This document shows, one piece after another, positions 1-64,000 of a stretch of 64,000 nt of DNA; within the stretch, counting starts at the first letter, position 1, and every line of letters begins with the position of its first letter. Made by a program: the position numbers and the translations under genes. The DNA comes from Escarpia spicata. Its lineage: Eukaryota > Annelida > Polychaeta > Sabellida > Siboglinidae. The DNA lies in assembly GCA_963995525.1 (NCBI GenBank), contig OZ023214.1:53586339-53650338 (forward strand). Direction: 5' to 3'. The notes beneath the pieces were generated by a model. It ran no database searches. It worked only from the letters and a program-made list of their open reading frames with translations, and was not told where the DNA came from.

Positions 1-1340
1 CTTTACACTTTACTCCCTGGCAGACCTGTTCTTTTGTAGCGCAGTATCCAGTCCTCAGGACTGCTCAAAGCTCTTTACACTTTACTCCCTGGCAGACCTG
101 TTCTTATATAACGTAGTATCCAGTCCTCACGACTGCTCAAAGCTCTTTACACTTTACCCCCTGGCAGACCTGTTCTTATATAGCGTAGTATCCAGTCCTC
201 AGGACTGCTCAAAGCTCTTTACACTTTACCCCCTGGCAGACCTGTTCTTATATAGTGCAGTATCCAGTCCTCAGGACTGCTCAAAGCTCTTTACACTTTA
301 CTCCCTGGCAGACCTGTTCTTATATAGTGCAGTATCCAGTCCTCAGGTCTGCTCAAAGCTCTTTACACTTCACTCCCTGGCAGACCTGTTCTTATATAGC
401 GCAGTATCCAGTCCTCTGGTCTGCTCAAAGCTCTTTACACTTTACTCCCTGGCAGACCTGTTCTTATATAGCGCAGTATCCAGTCCTCAGGACTGCTCAA
501 AGCTCTTTACACTTTACTCCCTGGCAGACCTGTTTTTATATAGTGCAGTATCCAGTCCTCACGACTGCTCAAAGCTCTTTACACTTTACTCCCTGGCAGA
601 CCTGTTCTTATATAGCGCAGTATCCAGTCCTCACGACTGCTCAAAGCTCTTTACACTTTACTCCCTGGCAGACCTGTTCTTATATAGCGCAGTATCCAGT
701 CCTCACGACTGCTCAAAGCTCTTTACACTTTACTCCCTGGCAGACCTGTTCTTATATAGCGCAGTATCCAGTCCTCACGACTGCTCAAAGCTATTTACAC
801 TTTACCCCCTGGCAGACCTGTTCTTATATAGTGCAGTATCCAGTCCTCAGGACTGCTCAAAGCTCTTTACACTTTACTCCCTGGCAGACCTGTTCTTATA
901 TAGTGCAGTATCCAGTCCTCAGGTCTGCTCAAAGCTCTTTACACTTCACTCCCTGGCAGACCTGTTCTTATATAGTGCAGTATCCAGTCCTCAGGACTGC
1001 TCAAAGCTCTTTACACTTTACTCCCTGGTAGACCTGTTCTTATACAGCGCAGTATCCAGTCCTCAGGACTGCTCAAAGCTCTTTACACTTAACTCCCTGG
1101 CAGACCTGTTCAATCGAACACCATCTCAACTTCTCCAGAAAGCATCCGGAGTTGACATGTGCAAAGCAATTAATGTGCAAAGACTATTCATACACAAATA
1201 TCTACGACTGTCGTGTGAAAGAACTTGCCCAAGATTCGACACTGTAGCACAGGATTTGAACCCGGGTTCTCTCAACCGAGAGTTCAAAGCTCTAGCCACT
1301 GCACAACTGGGCTCCACACCAGTGGAGTGTGTACAGTCAG
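1..1340 (-). mobile_element. tRNA-derived SINE with 3' body expanded into a 72-bp minisatellite
   Basis: Bases 1230-1340 are the tRNA-like head on the minus strand, with an internal B box (GGGTTCAAATCC on the minus strand). Bases 1110-1230 are the SINE body. From 1110 back to 1 the 3' portion of the SINE is repeated about 15 times with a 72-bp period. Each unit contains CAGACCTGTTC and CAGTATCCAGTCCT. The array runs off the left edge. The 72-bp unit has no stop in one plus frame, which creates an artefactual 258-codon ORF. Confidence 0.85.
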
Positions 1341-1903
1341 TTGTATTGTAATTAATCTGCATATCAGTATATAGTACGTACACATGCATGCACACATGTG
1401 AACACAAACTTACACATGAGTAATACATGGCAAATAGTTAAGAGTATTCCAAATAAACAGATTATTAGAATATAAAGTGATCAGTGACTCCTATTAAAAC
1501 AAATGTGTCATGTCATAGGAGCTATTCTATTTTATCAAATTTACTTGTTTATATCGTGTCTGACCAGTGCCATGTCCAATTTACAGGATGGTCTCAGATA
1601 AGTCACCATAGATTAGCAGGGTGCTCTAAACAACTGTTGGCTACTTGTATATTTACGAGGACAACACAGCAAATAAGTGAACAAGTGAACATTGAATAAA
1701 GTAAAATAAAAAACAAACATCTGCAATATCTTCTAACATTGTTAATCTTTACAAACACCATACTGACATCTCAACACGAACCATCTTGTATGATTTGCTC
1801 ACATTATTAACACAACTTTATTCTCGACAGCAAGGTTCACATCTCAAATCAATAAAATGTGAGAAAATTAAATAAGCCTAATAGCGACTGTGAGAGATCT
1901 CAC

Positions 1904-63404
<61,501 letters not shown>

Positions 63405-63559
63405 CTACAACAATACAATTTGAGAAATTTTGTTCTCAACCATTATTGACAAATACCTTAGTATTGTAGTGTTCATTTATCTATGTTTATATGGTTAATT
63501 CACAACTCTAATGCAATTCTTTATAAACAGTTATGTACTGCAGATAAACAGTGTATGTA

Positions 63560-64000
63560 GGAGGATAAAGTACCTCACAGGTGGGTGATCAATCAAGATA
63601 AAGAACATACCTCACAGGTGGTTGATCAATCAGGTTAAGTACATACCTCACTAGTGGGTGATCAATTAAGAAAAAGAACACACCTCACTGGTTGATGATC
63701 AACTAGGATAAAATACATACCTCACTGGTGGGTGATCAACCAAGATAAAAGATATACCTCACTGGTGGGTGATCAATCAATATAAAGAACACACCTCACT
63801 GGTTGATGATCAACTATGATAAAATACATACCTCACTGGTGGGTGATCAACCAAGATAAAGAACATACCTCACTGGTGGGTGATCAACTAGGATAAAATA
63901 CCTACCTCACTGTTGGGTGATAAACTAGGATAAAGTACCTACCTCACTGGTGGGTGATCAACCAGGATAAAGTACATACTTCACTACCAGGTGATCAACT
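63560..64000. repeat. 37-bp minisatellite running off the right edge, about 12 copies
   Basis: Minus-strand unit has CACCCACCAGTGAG|GTATGT then ACTTTATCC. The GAG|GTATGT motif is a good donor. The parent exon, if any, is beyond 64000. Confidence 0.9.

Noticed and set aside
255..1031. 258-codon ORF of QYPVL...FTPWQTC repeats
   Set aside because: 72-bp SINE-derived array; a multiple of three keeps the frame open.

Overview
This is a window of an animal nuclear genome. It shows GT/AG introns, small phase-consistent exons, non-LTR retrotransposons, a tRNA-derived SINE, MITEs and many intronic minisatellites. The SINE, the MITE with GGGCCGG ends and the CR1/L2-type LINE tails suit a marine or freshwater invertebrate, perhaps a mollusc or another lophotrochozoan, but I cannot fix the phylum.

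One gene on the minus strand runs through almost the whole window. Thirty exons between 63404 and 1904 join without a frame break into about 1026 codons, with every intron phase matching across each junction. The product is the RPGRIP1/RPGRIP1L family scaffold of the ciliary transition zone (RPGRIP1L is also called fantom or nephrocystin-8). It has a long coiled coil (about residues 1-515 of the visible part), an N-terminal C2 domain (520-680), a second C2 domain (about 720-850) and an acidic Ser/Thr/Glu-rich linker. The first exon or exons lie beyond 64000, and the C-terminal RPGR-interacting domain lies beyond base 1. Only about 5% of the window is exon. I see no second convincing protein gene, no tRNA or rRNA gene and no promoter.

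The rest is intron, and about 26 tandem arrays (units 18-95 bp) fill much of it. The most striking pattern is that several arrays are built from the gene's own splice junctions. The arrays beside the donors of the exons at 31645-31784, 17859-17988 and 46389-46461 repeat the last 10-16 exon bases plus the 5' splice site many times. The array beside the acceptor of 29460-29561 repeats a CTGCAG|GT 3' splice-site motif, and the acceptor of 15043-15197 is present in two full copies and one partial copy. The gene is thus loaded with decoy splice sites, most of which lead to an early stop if used.

Mobile elements by region: a SINE whose 3' body has become a 72-bp minisatellite (1-1340); SINE copies at 8.6-9.1, 10.5, 13.5, 46.7 and 49.5 kb, one of them split by a 1.43-kb noncoding insert with a 6-bp target duplication; LINE remnants at 21.6-23.8, 25.2, 40.0-40.7, 44.5-45.7, 56.5-58.4 and 59.7-62.8 kb; and MITEs, two of which host LINEs and one of which has an interior that turned into a minisatellite.
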